Of a stretch of 64,000 nucleotides of DNA, positions 1 to 15,000 are shown piece after piece. Position 1 is the stretch's first letter. Each line of letters starts with the position of its first letter. This DNA comes from Chelydra serpentina. Taxonomy: Eukaryota; Chordata; Testudines; Chelydridae. The DNA is taken from positions 35,500,001 to 35,564,000 of the forward strand of contig JBAIAC010000008.1 in NCBI GenBank assembly GCA_037349315.1, written 5' to 3'. Below the pieces are notes generated by a model. That model was not told the DNA's origin and did no database searches. It saw nothing but the letters and a program-made list of their open reading frames with translations. The position numbers and the translations under genes are program-made.

Positions 1-1970
1 AGAAATGAATACACTTCATACTGAGTGGCATCGTTTTCCTTGTGGAAAGGCAGCGATTGGCGTGGTGTGAGGATGGGAGCACCCTCTCAGCTGAGCAGTG
101 ATCTCTCCACATCGAGGTTAAAGTATATTTTTTCTCTTCCCTGGCTGTTTTCTTCTCTCCCCCTGCCCTCCTTTGCCTCCCTCTTTGGGCTGGGCCTTTT
201 CAGTTTGAGAGCTTGAGGTGCTCTCTCTCTCTCTGTTCATCTCGCCTCTTCTGGGGACTGTTCCAGAGCTTCCTTCTACTCTTATTATGGAGATGTCTAC
301 CTTTCCCTCTTTCTCTTCCTTTATTCATTATTCTCTCCTTTCCCAGCAATGGTACCCAGTCAGTTCTGACACCATGAGGTGCAGGCAGGAACCCAAAGAG
401 AAACACATGCTTTCAGCAGGGGCAAGAGTTTTATCAATGACAAAGAAAGTCAGGACCACTTCCAGGTGTAATAGGATCTACAATACTAACTCCAGTACAG
501 ATATTACAAAGCCATTGCCTCTGCTCTGTGGACAGAGGGTTTTACCAAGGCTTCTTCAGGGGTGTCAATCCCACATCTCTCAAGAACATTAAAAAACTGA
601 CATGCTGTACATTGAAGAGAATTGTTGACTACCTCTGCCTTATGATCTGTGCTGGATGTCTGCCTTCATATTTCTTTCTGCGAAAAACTGAGAAATAAAT
701 CATAATGTAAGATGCCATTTTATTTTCACGTTAATTCATACATTTATTTTTGCAGTAGCTGATTGAAAATATTCATATCCCTTAAATTGCAGAGGGGGGG
801 AAGCGAACAGTGGTCAAACGGAAAAGAAGGTATAAATTAGAGAAGTCTTGTGTCTTAGCCAATGCTTTTTAAAATGACTGACTGCCCAGTTCCTTAAGCT
901 CTGTTGCTTCAGAGGGAAAGTCATGCTGCATATAAATGTCAATGACTGATTAAAAAAATATAATGTATTAAATATGCCAGTTGGAAAGCTTGCCTTGAAT
1001 TTGGAAATAGATTAACCTTCATGAGCATGAACTAATTTTACCTCTGATATAAGAGTTTTGTAATCATTGGATGCTGAATTTCTGGCAGCAAAATACGTTG
1101 GAAATAACGTTAAAACCATTTTGAGAGGACTGCTGCTGACGATGCTTTTACAGATGTGATTGATAATTTAATTGTAAAGACACATGATATATCTGGCATA
1201 TAACTATGAAGATGATCTTTTTTTTCTCAATCCCATGCTAGAGCAAACAATACAAAATCATTTACAAATATTTGCACAGTGATCTGACTGGGAAATGGTC
1301 TGATAGTCACGCTAGTAACATGAGTCACAAATGAAAAATAGCATTGCCGCTGACTTACCAGCAGGAGAGGCACAGTGTTAATGGGCGAATTTGCAGTATC
1401 TACCATGACTAAAATTATTTATTTCTTTGTATGGTTTTGCACCCCTTACACAGCTCCAACAGTACTTATACCGATCATTACAACAGACACCCTCTGTATG
1501 AAAACCGCACAGTTACAATGTAGGACAAATCCTGCTCTTACCCAGTAAAAAAGTGAGACGAAGCATGAATGCTTAGGGCCATATTTTGATACCTAAACTC
1601 ATGCCCAGAGTGTTTTCTACAGTTTTGACTACACTTTCTGTGGCATATATTGACTGGCTGTTTTCTCCAACCCTGTCCTGCTCTCTCCCAGTCTTGTCAC
1701 CTCGGCCTCATTCCTCCCCTGCCCCTCACACCCTTCTTTCTCTCTCCTCGTTGTTTTTCCTGCCCTGTCCCCCTCAGTCACCTCTTCCCTTCACTGTCTC
1801 CCTTCCCTTCCTGTGCTGTTTGGCCAATCCCCTCCAACTAAACCCCATCCCACACCAGAGAGAGAGAGAGAGAGAGATTGTGGAACTAACAGGACATTTG
1901 CAGGCCATCACACTGATTACTCTGTGTGTATGTTATTTCCCTTTCCCCCACTCTTGTCTGACTTATCTAG
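1..1970. other. No gene recognised; pyrimidine-rich and AT-rich stretches
   Basis: Small frames here have no protein-like composition. A (GA)n run of about 20 bases is at 1857-1876. The region lies downstream of the transmembrane exon on the gene strand, where cytoplasmic SEFIR exons would be expected. I could not identify one. Confidence 0.5.
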
Positions 1971-2235
1971 TTAGGCCATGTCTACACTAGCACTTATGTC
2001 GGCAAAACTTTGTCACTCCGGGGTGTGAAAAAACACACAACCACACACCCCCCGAGGGACATACATTTTGCCAGCATAAGCACTCATGTGCACAGCGCTA
2101 TGTCGGCAGGAGACGCTCTCCCACCACTCATTGAGCTGGTTTTATTAGGTCAACGGGAGAGCTCGCTCCCGTCGGCATTGGGCGGCTGCACGAGCACTCT
2201 TACAGCAGCACAGCTGTATCAGTATAGCAGGGATT
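1971..2235. mobile_element. Turtle-type DNA transposon fragment (GGCCATGTCTACACTA end)
   Basis: Begins with TAGGCCATGTCTACACTAG, a terminal sequence I associate with an abundant short DNA transposon of turtles and crocodilians. The matching inverted end (GTAGACATGGCC) is absent, so the copy looks truncated on the right. GC content is higher than in the flanks. Confidence 0.5.
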
Positions 2236-2950
2236 GTCTGTTACACCATATTTGTACTGCATCTAGCACAATGGTGCCTAATCTTGGTTGCTCCCTAGGC
2301 ACTACCATAATAAATAATAATCAAATGCTGATTAGCACCTTGCTTCACAGATAGTACCATTGAAATCAATGGGTCAACTCTTGGTGTAAGGCATGATTCA
2401 AGGTGATTAAGGATATCAGAATCTGGCTGGGAGTAAATGAAATCTAATTGTCCTGAGGTTTTGCAGACATACTTCTTGGTACATACTTGGGAGCAAGTTT
2501 TGTTTAAGCTAGCTGCTTGAGAGACTCTCTGTCCCTGTGCAATACCTTGGCACCCATGACCATCGTGGAGACTTCAGCTAGCAGTCCCCTTGTTTAAGAA
2601 GAAAGGGGCTAGCAAGAGGACATTGTCAATTGGAGGCCCTGAGCTTTGGCATTAACTTTCCTCTCCCTTAGTTCATCAGAGCCCAGATCTAGAGACCCTC
2701 AGCAGATGCTGCAAAACGTGCCTCTTCTCCCAGGGTTTTATCTGGGGCAGGAGTCCAGAGTACAGTGTGAATGATCAGGTGAGTTTTCTGGACATGGATA
2801 ATGAGGAAAAGTTCATTGTGGAGCCTAGGGAAGGATTTTTACTATCCTTCCACTGTGTACCATTAATGTCCATTCGTTTTTAAATCTATATTCCAGATTG
2901 TCAAGAAAATATGGACTAATTCTCCAATTAACATTCCCTTCATTCTGTAC

Positions 2951-3067
2951 CTGTTAAAATTTTATGTCCAAGGAGAGCCATCACTGTCACCAGGATTAAA
3001 AGTATTGCTGTCAGCGACATGATCCTTATGGAGTTTTCATCATCTTCTTGACTCTGGGAAGATAATG
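2951..3067 (-). CDS. IL17REL: IL17REL-like exon o, transmembrane helix
   Basis: 38 codons plus partial codons at both ends. An acidic linker ([10 protein letters not shown]) is followed by a hydrophobic run of about 18 residues, [18 protein letters not shown], and then GHKILT. This is a good single-pass helix at the position expected. The acceptor chosen is ATTTTTCCCAG before CATTATC, because an earlier AG in better context runs into a stop in the phase required. The donor is GTACAG, phase 1, so cytoplasmic exons should follow at lower coordinates; none was recognised in 1-2950. Confidence 0.75.
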
Positions 3068-6000
3068 CTGGGAAAAATGTATTTGTTGTTATGGAAAATG
3101 CACATCTGAGAATAAAGAATTTCTAAATAGTGACTCTATTCACTAAAAATATAACACTTGCTGCAGACCACAAAGTGCATTTCTTGAGGCCTCTAAACAA
3201 ATAGCTGGAACTAGGAATTGCCATACTGGATCACAGTGAGATCCTCTGAAGTAGCCAGTGTCAGTTGCTTCAGAGGAAGGTATGTGAACACTGCAGTAGG
3301 AAATGTGGGATAATCTGCATGACACATTAGATCTCATCTTGATCTCTAATAGTTAGATATTGGCTTAAAACCTAAAGCATGAGGTTTCACAGTCCCTCTA
3401 CAAAATTTTAATTAGCTTTAATTATAACTGCATATTCTCAATATTCATATACATGTCCAATGCCTTTTTTTAATCTTGTTGAGTCCTTTGCCCCAAAAAC
3501 TTACTATGGCAATGGAGTTCCACAGTTTAATCACGTTATGGGGGGAGAATATTTCCTTTTATCAGTTTTTAATTTCCCACCTTTCAATTTAATTAAATGT
3601 CTCCTTGTTCTTATGTTATAAAAGGCAGACAGAGCAGAATCTCCCAGTCTACCTTTTCTAACCATTCATTATTTTATATGCTTTTATCATGTCCTGGAAA
3701 GTTATATCCTGATAATCTCAACTGCAGTGGTGAATGTGTTTAAGTGTTTGACTTTATGCAGTATTGTATTTTTCAAAGAAAATGAATTACCAAGTCCCAT
3801 ACAAGCACTCCCTCAGAGCTCTGCCGCCAGGATACTATTACAGGCCTCAAAGTTTTTAGATTTCAGAGCGGTAGCCGTGTTAGTCTGTATTCGCAAAAAG
3901 AGCGAGGAGTGCTTGTGGCACCTTAGAGACTAACACATTTATTTGGGCATAAGCCAGGCTTCTTAAAATGAACTGTGAAGTGCTTTTATGGTATAAGCTA
4001 AATGTGCACTAGGAATGATATATCTAAAGCTATGTTTTCAAAGGGTCTTATGAGCAGGTGATTTCCCCATCTGCTTTTAACACTCCATAGGCCATGTATG
4101 GTCTCAACCCTCACCCCTTTCCTGTGATTTGATTTTATTACAGCAACTGAATAATAAGATGACAAAGTGTAATTGGAGCCTTCTTCCCAGCTTGACTGCA
4201 CCTAGAGTTCTCAGTTCAGCGCATCTCCTAGTGTGCCTTAGATCCAAAATCCCTGTCTCGGAGCTATCCCTGCTGTGAGCCCTGATCTGAACTCACTACT
4301 GTTTACTGCTAGGACTTAAACTTACACACAGTTGAGCCCATCGTTGTATCTGAGAATTTTTCAAACCATTAATGAATTTATCCTCGCAACACCTCCATGA
4401 GGAAGGGAAGTGCTATTATCCCCTTTGTACAAATGGGGAACTGAGTCACAGAGGGATCAAATTACTTGCCCAGAGTCACACAGAAAGTCTGTGGCAGTGC
4501 TGGGAATTTACCCTTGAAGGTTTACTGAGTTCCAGTTCTGTGTCTTAGTCACAACATCACCCTTCCTCCTTTATTTACTGAGTAAAAGGAGCAGGATTTG
4601 ACCCTGAAATCTGCAGCCCAGAAGGATGGGGATTGTTGTGTCAGTACCAGGAGACCCTGATTCTGCTGCCAAACCCACCTCATCTATTTCAATCTTTCAT
4701 GTGACACATTATTAGTACTTACTGCATTGGATATCGCAGATCTGTAGTGGAACTGAATAATCTACATCTGTCCTCCAGCCCTTTTTAAAAGAAAGAAAAA
4801 TGGTTATTTCCCTCTCAACAATGTTGTTAATGATCATTCGTTTTGGCAAGATAAACATTGGCTTGTTAGTTTACTGAAATGAATGCAGATTTTTTTTAAA
4901 AAATCTGTTTAATGGTTTAGCTTATACTTGTGTCACTCTTAGTCACTTTCAGGGTTATAGACGATATAGCTACTAGGGAATTTTCTGTTGGAATGATTTT
5001 CTGATGGAAAATAAGGGTTCCCTGGCTGCCTTTCTAGATGGCCCTTGTCACATTCACTTTCTTACTAGAGACAGAAAGTGACAATAGCCTTCCAGGCCAG
5101 CTGCCAGAGGCAGAGCACTAGAAGAACTCTCCACCTTCCCCCACCCCCGAAGCCCATCTGATTCGGGACATTTGTTTTTCCAAAAAGTGATATTTTTTTA
5201 CAGTGTGCCTAGCATACTTTTGGGTGCTATAAAATAATAATAAAAATATTTCTTAAGTTTCTGGTGCAAATACTCACAAAAAACAAATGTAACACTCACT
5301 TTCCATGTGGAATCAAACCTTTGAGTTTCAAATTCATTTTCTAAGAACATATCTGTTAGTAAAACTCATTTGTACAGATATGTGCTCGCATTTTTGTACA
5401 TTATTTGCCCAGCTCTATTTCAATAATAATCATTTAAGTGTGTATCAGTGCACTTAATATGCTGTATGTCTCCTTGTTTACTATTGTATATATATGCCTG
5501 AATGCGCTAAAGTCCTTAGATTGTTTTTTAGAAAATGTTAATACATTTGTTACTTCTCTCTGCCCTTCTGACTGTAATCTTTTCATCACAAGAGGTTATC
5601 ATGATGGGTTGGATCACAGAAACCCCCTTGGGAACAGCCAGCTGATGTGCCAAGACTACTTCTGCCCCTGCTTTCCTGCCCTGGCAGCTTGGGACTCCAG
5701 AGCCCTGCCTGGTTTGAGCGAGACCAGCTAGCCTGCTGCAAACCCAGACCCAGGTCTGAACCACGTACCCTAACAGCTGTAGGCTTAATTGAAAGCAGCT
5801 TAAAAAGTGTTCCTGTCTTTAACACTCAGATGCCCAACTCCCAATGGGGTCCAAACCCCAAATAAATCCGTTTTACCCTGTATACAGCTTATACAGGGTA
5901 AACTCATAGATTGTTCACCCTCTATAACACTGATAGAGAGATATGCATAGCTATTTCCCCCCGCCCCCCCCCCCCCAAGGTATTTATACATACTCTGGAT

Positions 6001-9000
6001 TAAGTAATAAGTAAAAAGTGATTTTATTAAATACAGAAAATAGGATTTAAGTGGTTCTAAGTCGTGATAGACAGAACAAAGTGAATTACCAAGTAAAATA
6101 AAATAAAACATGCAAGTCTAAGCCTAATACAGTAATAAAACTGAATACAGATAAAACCTCACCCTCAGATGTTTCATAAGCTTCTATCACAGACTGGATG
6201 CCTTCCTAGTCTGGGCACAATCCTTTCCCCTGGTACAGCCCTTGTTCCAGCTGAGGTGGTAGCTAGGGGATTTCTCATGATTGCAGCCCCCTTTGTTCTG
6301 TTCCACCCCCTGATATGGCTTTGGCACAAGGTGGGAATCTTTTGCCTCTCTGGGGCCCCCCTCCCTTCTAAATGGAAAAGCACCAAGTTTAAGATCGATT
6401 TCAGTACCAGGTGACAGGGTCACATTTCCTGTGAGACTCCAAGCCTTCATTCCTCCCAGCCTGACTCACAGGAAGGCCTGCCTGCAAACAGAGCCATCCA
6501 CAGTCAATTGTTCTGGCTGATGGGAGCCATCAAGATTCCAAACCACCATTAATGGCCCACACTTTGCAGAATTACAATCGGCCCTCAGAGTTATATTTCA
6601 TATTTCTAGTTTCAGATACAAGAATGATACATACATACAAGTAGGATGACCACACTCAGTAGATTATAAATTTTGTACTGATACCTTACAAGAGACCTTT
6701 TGCATGAAGCATATTCTAGTTACATTATATTCACACTCATTGGCATATTTTCCTAAATCATATAGAGAGTGCAACATCATTTATTTGTTACTTCTCTCTA
6801 CACTTCTGACTGTAATCTTTTCATCGTAAGAGGTTATCTAGATGGAGGGGTTAATTTAATAGCCCTTAACATTCCACTGTTTGCCATCTACAAAAATAAG
6901 AGATCAAGAATGGTCCTCTACCTTAAATAATTAATACAAGCTCAGCAAGGAACAATGGCAGCACATTCAAACTATTAATAATGCTCTGTGCAACCTACAA
7001 CTGGGTCATGGTCAGATTTGGCTGGGAGGAGGCAGCTGTGACACTGCCTGCAGTTTATTATTTCCACGCCAGCTTGTTTATTTAGCGCAGAGTATATCTA
7101 CAAATCAGCAGACCTACCTGAATGCAAACTTCTGAGCCACATATTTCACCTGAAATATTGACAGATGTGGGATGAGAGTCACCCTGATGAAAACAAAGTA
7201 GAAAGCTGTTAACTCCATAGCTCTTGGGCAATCAAAATGCATTGTCTCCCTCCAGCTCTTTGGCTCTTTTGTCAGTAATGTTACGTATTTGACACCCTTA
7301 AAATATATGGCAGATTGTTTTCATTATTGAAGGTTCTTTTCCTTTTAAGGACTTCCCTCCCCCATGGGTACGGAATGCCCTGAGCACAGTGCAGCCAGTT
7401 TGGTTCTGCCGCGCAGGAGGTGCAGGATTTGGAGAACCCATGAAGAGGGCCCAGATCCCAGCACATTATGGAGCACAGCACTGTGTCTAAGTGCATAAGG
7501 TGGATTTGGGGGTGGACCAGGAAGGGAGACTGGGTAATGATCCACTTTCCATTTCCCCCACACTCCCAGAAGGGGAGGATGCCAGTCATGGAGGCTGCAA
7601 AAGATGGGAGGCCATGGCAGGAGCCATCGAAGGCTTCTACTTGTACTCCACGGCCTAGCTGGGCCAGAGGGGAGAGTCCTGTGTGCTGCAGATCTCCCCG
7701 TTCCACAGCCAGCTACTCAGGCTGTGCTCTAAGAACAGGATTACCCTGAGGGTAAAGTTACCCTAAAAAATTGTTCTGCTGCTTAAAATAGTGTAATTTG
7801 TGGCTTATGTGTGCAAAAAACAAAATGACTATTTCTCTGGAACTATGGGCCCTGTACTGCTTTTCCTTCCTCAGCAAAACTCCTGTTGAAGACAGGGATA
7901 AATTAGATAAATATGGCCTTAACCCAACACTATTGTGAAGACATTAATATTGAGGCTATGAACAATTGTTTATGGGAACAATGGCTCAGTGTTAAGTCAT
8001 CATGAGACCCTGGTGGAAATTGCTCATGGTCCTGGGGCGGGGACCATGTGTAATCTACGTGAGTTCCCATTGTATCGTCACTAAAGAGAACATATCAATC
8101 TGTACCACAGGACTATGGAAACAATGGACATTTCTGAACAGACTGGCACTCTGTGTGATAAGTCCAGTTTCACAATATCTGGCTTGGATCCAATCCTACT
8201 TAATCATTCCTCTTACCCATGAATTTTCAGTCATCTAAACTCTGGGGGCCATTAGAACCAGTAAGTCTGAATCTTGCTGTCCTTATTCAGGCAAAAATCC
8301 CATTGAAGTCAAGTGGTCTCCTGCATGTAATGCTTATTTATTCTTCTGCTTTACAAATCCCAGACTTTTGTTTTTCCTTTACAGCTATTCTGTTTAGCTC
8401 AAATACATATGTAGCTATATTAGAAACAGCAACAAAAATACACTAAAAGAACGCTGTTTAGGTTGCAAAGTCAAACACCAGAAAATTAGGAAAAGCCAGC
8501 TTTATGTTTGCCCACACAGCCTTAATTCTGCCCCCTTGTGTTTCCATCCTGGGTACTGAATGAGTCAGGGATCAGGTAGAAAAAAAATAGTACATCAGCA
8601 TGTAATTACAGACTGTGTCATAAAATGCTTACGCACAAGGAGGACGAATTAAAGTTACACGCAAGTGCCTATCGGGTATTTCCCAACTTTCAAGTGCTTG
8701 ACTTGACAAGTGCAAACTAAATAACATTCTCGCAACATAATTTTAAAATGTAATTTTAGAGTTTCCTAAAGGATAAGGCAGGGATAAAACAAATTCTATT
8801 TTGCACATCCTCATAGAACACTGAACAGTCAGCACTGCTACCATTCAAGCTACAGGACTAATTGCAGTGATTGGGAACAAAAGAAAGCTGTTACACCAGA
8901 GGAGGGAATAGATTGCTGAGTTATGTGGTTGGGTAGTGGGGAAGGGAGGAACTTGGACCAGTTCTCTTTATACATGCACAGACCTCCCTGGGAGTTGGGG

Positions 9001-12000
9001 GAGTTTCACTCCATGTGATGCTCCAGAGGTGAAATGGGCCACTGGGCCCAGATTCTGGGTTCAGGGCCTGGTTGGGGGAACCTGGTGTCACTCTCTTCTT
9101 CTCTCTCCTCCATCTTCCTGAGGCGTTGGGGGCGCTCCAGCCCTATGTGGGTTGCCACAGGGGCAAAGATGGGCCACTGGGTCCCAGGGAAGTCCATCCT
9201 GATTCCTGCCCCATGTGGTGCCCCCAGAGAGGGTGCCCAGACCAGACCAGACCAGCTCTCTCCTCTCCCCCACCCAAAACATTTGCTCTATGAGCGACCA
9301 GGACAGTGTCTGCTGCAGATGCTGTGCTGGCAGCAACATGAGGCCAGCCATACAATGTTTGTGTATAATTATTATTTTGATATGCTGCCAAAACCTTCCT
9401 GAGGAATGTAAGGGAGAGAGAAGAAATAGCAATTTTTAATCTCAGCAAAAGCTGATCATAATGCCATGGGGCAGGAAGAAGCACTTTGCCAGCCAACGGC
9501 ATTCTCTCTGCAGAATAACAAAGGCCTGCTGGAAAGGAAGGCGATGAGAGCTTCTCAAAAAAAGTCACAAGAATCCTTTACAATGGAAATGTAAATATAG
9601 GGATCGCTACCAGCTTCCCCATAGCAACACATAAATGAATACATATATGGCCAAATGCATCCGGGATCAATGCTTAGCTACCAAGATAGGTGCCTTAATA
9701 ATGTAATAAAATAATGGACTTTAGATAGCAGAAAATTCACTGATAGAGAGATTATTTTCCTATTTGAATATAGCCAGATACTAATTTGAAACTAGGCATT
9801 CCACAGAAAGCAGGTTTAGAAACACTCATTGAGTGCTCTAGTCTGGTGGGAATTTGAATGCCTGTCACAAGACCAGCAAGCATTTTCCCCTAGTCTGCTG
9901 ATGAATTAACCACAAGCTATTATTTCCAGAACCATAAACAATGGCTTGCAGCCACAATAACTGACTGTAACATGTTAACAAGTACAGCTACCCAGGAATT
10001 TTCCAACAAAATGGTTTTTCCATTGGAAAATGCCAATTCATCAAAACCAAAATGTTTTGCAGAAACGTTTTGGTTTCAGTGAACTTCCACCAACACCTGC
10101 CTGGTTTTCTGGTGAGCTGCTGCGGAGCTGGGAGCCTGGAAGTCCTGGGAACCCTAGCTCTAGCAGGGTAGAGCCAGCTGCAATGTAGATATACCCTCAG
10201 GTCTAGTTCTCTGCTCAAGCTGGAGCTCTCAGGGCTTCTAGAATCTGCATTCCAGGAGTGAGGGGCAGCCCAGGAAATCCCCAGGAGTCGGGGGCAGCCC
10301 GGGGAGTCAGGGGCAGCCAGTGGCTCAGTTTTGTTTCAGAACAAGTGAATGTTGTTTCTAAATGAAACTGTTCAGAATTGCCTTCCCGCACTAAATTTCA
10401 AAACGTCTCATTTCCATTCCAAATTGGAACAAAACCTTTTTTCAAAATGTCGGAATTTCCCACAGAACAGAAATTCAGAGTTACAACCAGCTCTATAAAA
10501 ATATTGTTGGCTTGAGGACATTCCCACATTTCTCTCTCACTGTACTTGTATAACATGCAGTGCATGATTCTCAGTGACACCAAGGCATCTTTACACCAAA
10601 CTGGCAGAGAAAGGGGCCTTAACTAGGGTGTGGGCATAATATATGTCCATTTTAACTTTCATTTACACTGGTGTAAGTGAGAGTGTAAGTGAGAATCAGG
10701 CCCACAGTGCTTGCTAATTCTTCTAGAAAATAAGGCTCAGAAAGTCCCATGGTATCCATTATCTTTAGCTAGATATATGTCCAAATACACATAGGGCTTG
10801 CACTGGTGTCAGACAGGGCAAGACACCAGAACTTCCCCTTCCCTGAGGGACCTATGACTGGCCAACACTTCCCAAAAAATAGCCAACAGTGTCCATGGAG
10901 TTCAAGGATAGGCTGTACAATGGTACAGCATCCACAAGGCAGTCTATTCCCTCAGGTGTCCTATGAAAAGCCCAACAGAGCATAAAGCTGCCCTCCCGAC
11001 CAGAAACCTCAAGGGAGATCAGATGTGGGATCCACTGTATGGCCCTGTCTCATGTGAACTGCCTGCAGCACAGCAAATCAAGCTAGCACAGGGAGGTATA
11101 GCTCTGCAACATCCCTGCACCAGTGGTAATGAATTGGGCCTATGAAGGGCACATATTTATAAATAGTACAGCAACAAAAAAACTACATTAAAAGAACATT
11201 CAAGTTGCAAAGTCAAGCACTCAGAAGTCACTTCCGCTGGTGTGACTCACTTAATTTCAGTGGAGTTACTCCCGTCTTACATCAGGGTGAGATCAGAACT
11301 AGGACTAAATGCTTTAATTATGGATATTGTTCCAAAGTGTGTGTGTGCCTGGCTTTTGCTAGTTTTGTCTAGGCATAAGAGCTATGGATGGCAATACATT
11401 CAAATTAAACATGCTGAAGCTGCCTTATTGATAGCAACTTCTGATAAATAACGCATACCAACCGCTGAGACTGCGTGGCGTATCCCAACAGAGTCACATG
11501 AAGACAGCTGTGCCTTGTTACACACCAGCACTGAAAATTTTGCCTTGGTTTGTGACATGAAGGAGACTTGTATCTGTTGTGCCCTGGCAGCAATTCTCAT
11601 TTTCCAAGCTGAAATTGGGGAGAAAGGCTATTTTTAAATGTAATTACTCACATAATGAATGATGTAAGAGATACTATGACAGTAGATACCATGCTGTGCT
11701 AAAATAAAACCATTTTTATCAGCTTGAATACCATCAACTGTTTTATCAATAACTATCATGATTTTAACAGGTTATTATCTATCTTTACAAATACTTGATT
11801 TACAGTGGGAGTTTACAAATGGAAAACCTGCACTGTTAAATATTATTGATGCAATTCAGAGGATATAACAAGACCAACAAGCTTTACTCGATGAGGGAGG
11901 TTGTAGTCTGGTGGTTAATTTAATTTAACATAATTATTAATTTGTCATTTTAATTTAATAAAATAAGTTATTTACCTGGGAAATTCCCACGAGCAAATGG

Positions 12001-15000
12001 GCATTTAACCCAAGAGCCTTGGTTGGTTGTAAACTGAAAATAAAGAAAGCTATTAGAAGAACAGAATTTTGCAGTTTGAACTTGTGGCTACAGATCCAGC
12101 TAAAGCCAGTCACTGAATTCCAGAAAGCAGCAAAAGAATTATTCACAGCTTACCTCCCACGTTATGCCCTAAGCTCTGATACTCATTAAGGCCCTAATTC
12201 TGCAAACATGTATGCATGTATTTAACTTTACAATCCTATACAGTCCCACTGACTTAAAAAAAATCAGTTGCTTAAAAGCATTTTAAAAATAATAATAATG
12301 AGCCAAATACTGACTTCATTGGCTATTTTGCCTGAATAACAGCAGCACGATTTGGTGCAGGGATGCACATCACAAATATTCAAAGAATTTACCATTACAC
12401 AAGTGCATAAAGTTAAGCACATGCTTAAGTTCTTGCAGCATGAGGTCATAAAATGTTTTATTCTGCTTTTTTGCATTGTCAGTTTAAAGCTGTGCAGTAA
12501 CCACTGTTACTCTTAGGGAACAGTAACTGTCCTGATTTCTTCCCCTTAATGAATATTGTTCTATTTTTATCTTGAGTCATATTTCTTTTATTGGCTGTTA
12601 GTTTTATTATTCTCTTTTATGGCCTTGATACTATAATTCTCAAGTCTTCTGCATAATCATGTGACTATCATTAAAGCTGCGTATGGTAAATGTTCATGAT
12701 GATACCGGAAACACGTCCAACCACACCTCATTTTGTATTTCACTGCAGACTCAAAAGTCAGACCAGACCAATTAGGTCTGGAAACTTCCTGTGCAGATAT
12801 AGAATCCAACAAAGCCACACTTGGGCGTGGACTCAGGTGAACAGTAGGCAAATATTCATATGATTTACTGTAATTTACTTCAGCTTTACCTATGAAATTC
12901 TTATGAGGGTTGGAGAGACACAGTCTGAAGTTTGGGTATTTTGAATGTTTCAGAGGCTATTCCTCCCATCTGCAGTTGAACACTTGGAATACTGGCTTTG
13001 AGGGCCAGATTCTGACCTCACTTCCATTGCTTTGATATGGGTGTATCTCCACTGCTTGGAGTTACTGCCAATTTGCACCAGCATAAATGAGATGAGTCTT
13101 GTATTCTGTATGCCTGACTTTCCACTGCTTTCTACCTAGCCTAGTGATTTACATCTGTGCAAAGGCTGTGTAAAATACTACCCAAACAGAAGCACAGAGC
13201 TGCACACCCACTTTGCCCAGGTGTCCATGACTACACAAGGTAATGGAGAACCAGGCCCTGAATTTTAATTTCAGTTTTGGTGGCAGGAATAGGTACTAAA
13301 GTCCTTCTCCTTAACAGCAGGGAAAGCAGAACAAATGAATGACAATTTACATTGCTTTTTGTCTACATCTTCTCATTCTCAAATTTGCCATATTGTGAAA
13401 GCACATTTCTATTGGCCATGTTATGCCGTCAGCTTTAAAAGCCCATTAAAATTAAAAAAATCAATGCCACAATATGGTCCCATAAGAGCCATTTTTCATA
13501 TCTGACATTTGTATTGATTTCCATTACACAACATCCTCCTATTCTGATATTTCTAATATTAGATATTAAATATTTATAAATATTTCTAATATTCTAATAT
13601 TTCTTATTCCTATTTTCTTTTCATGGGTTATAAGATAAAGAGTATTCTTCCAAAAGATTATTAGATGCATCTTTTGTAGCTGATACCTGCAAAATGAGGA
13701 GGGATGGTGTAAATGATTAATCTACAAAAAAAAGCAATTTACCTTCATGCAAAGTCTTGGATGAGTGTCTACACGGGAATATTTTACCTGCTTGAAAAGA
13801 GAGTGCACAGAATTAGTCAGCTTTACAAACCAGTATCAACAGAAAGAACAAACCACTGAGCCGCAAATACTTGTACAATTGATGTATTAGAAAAGGAACT
13901 GAACGTGTTTTCTTTTTTTTAAATGTGTCAATCAGTTAATCACATAAAATAATTGAATAATTATAATGGACCAATCGCTATCTTCAATGGGAGTTTTCAC
14001 TGAATAAAGGTTCCAGGATTTGATCCAGTAATACCTAGCATGTGTATAGCACTTCTCATTTTCAAAACACATTATAAACAACTAATTAATTTTGAAGTGA
14101 AATGTAGTTAATGTTTTTATAGTATGTTTTATACTATAGGTTATACTCTACTCTCATAATTAAACAGGTCTTCCTATGATGTCAATGAGAGATTTGTGCA
14201 AACAACAGGAGAATATGACCCATTAAATCTAAACCAAATTGATTCAGTAATGACTTGCTTTCTTTATTTCAATAACAAACCAATTACACACCTCTTGTTG
14301 TTTCAGGCCCTGATTTAGCAGGCCATCCCTATTCAGCAAAACACTTATGCACATGTTTAAATGCTCTTCTGAATTGGAGTCTATGTTTAAGCCCATCCCC
14401 ATTCAAGAAAGCACAGAATCACCTGTTGAACTTCAAGCATGTGCTGAAGTCCCACTGACTTCAATTAGGACTTCAGCTCATGCTTAAAGTTCAGCATCTG
14501 CTTAAGTGCCCTTCCAGAAAAGGATGCTTTTCTGAACCAGAGCCTCAGTTATTTTTCAAGGGCCACATCCTTCAAAGACTCATTCAAGTGAGTGATCCTT
14601 ACTCATGTGAGTAATCCTATTGAAACCAATGGAAGTGCTCATGTAGTAAGGGCTTTGTGCCCAAGTAACAGCTTGCAGTGTCATGACCTAAGTTTGGTTT
14701 TTATGCTGCAGACAGTTTGAGGACAATGTGAAGAATGTTATTAGCTGCACTTCTATAGCCAGACCATGTCCACAACTCCGCTCATATCCCTTTATGAAGA
14801 AAAGAGAAAGGAAAAAGGGGGGAAATGAACCCTGCATTTGAACATAAAAATAAGCCCAATAGAAACAATGGGGAAAGAGTTAAGTGAAAATACAAAATTC
14901 ACAAGGGCATTTTTATTTTAATATTCATCTTCTGGTGGCAAATCCATTGTTCGTTTGAATGCTGGGTAATTTTACATGACAATTGCCAAGTATAGCAAAC

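Noticed and set aside
2650..2745. Possible terminal exon after the membrane helix (minus strand, after CCTGCCCCAG)
   Set aside because: It opens in the right phase but stops after 17 codons without SEFIR similarity. Too weak to list as an exon.
7281..7706. 141-codon minus frame
   Set aside because: No domain, no splice-bounded segment in phase with the receptor gene, and overlapping frames are open on the other strand.
9034..9568. Several overlapping frames in a GC-rich stretch
   Set aside because: Mutually overlapping in many frames with no recognisable protein; likely compositional.
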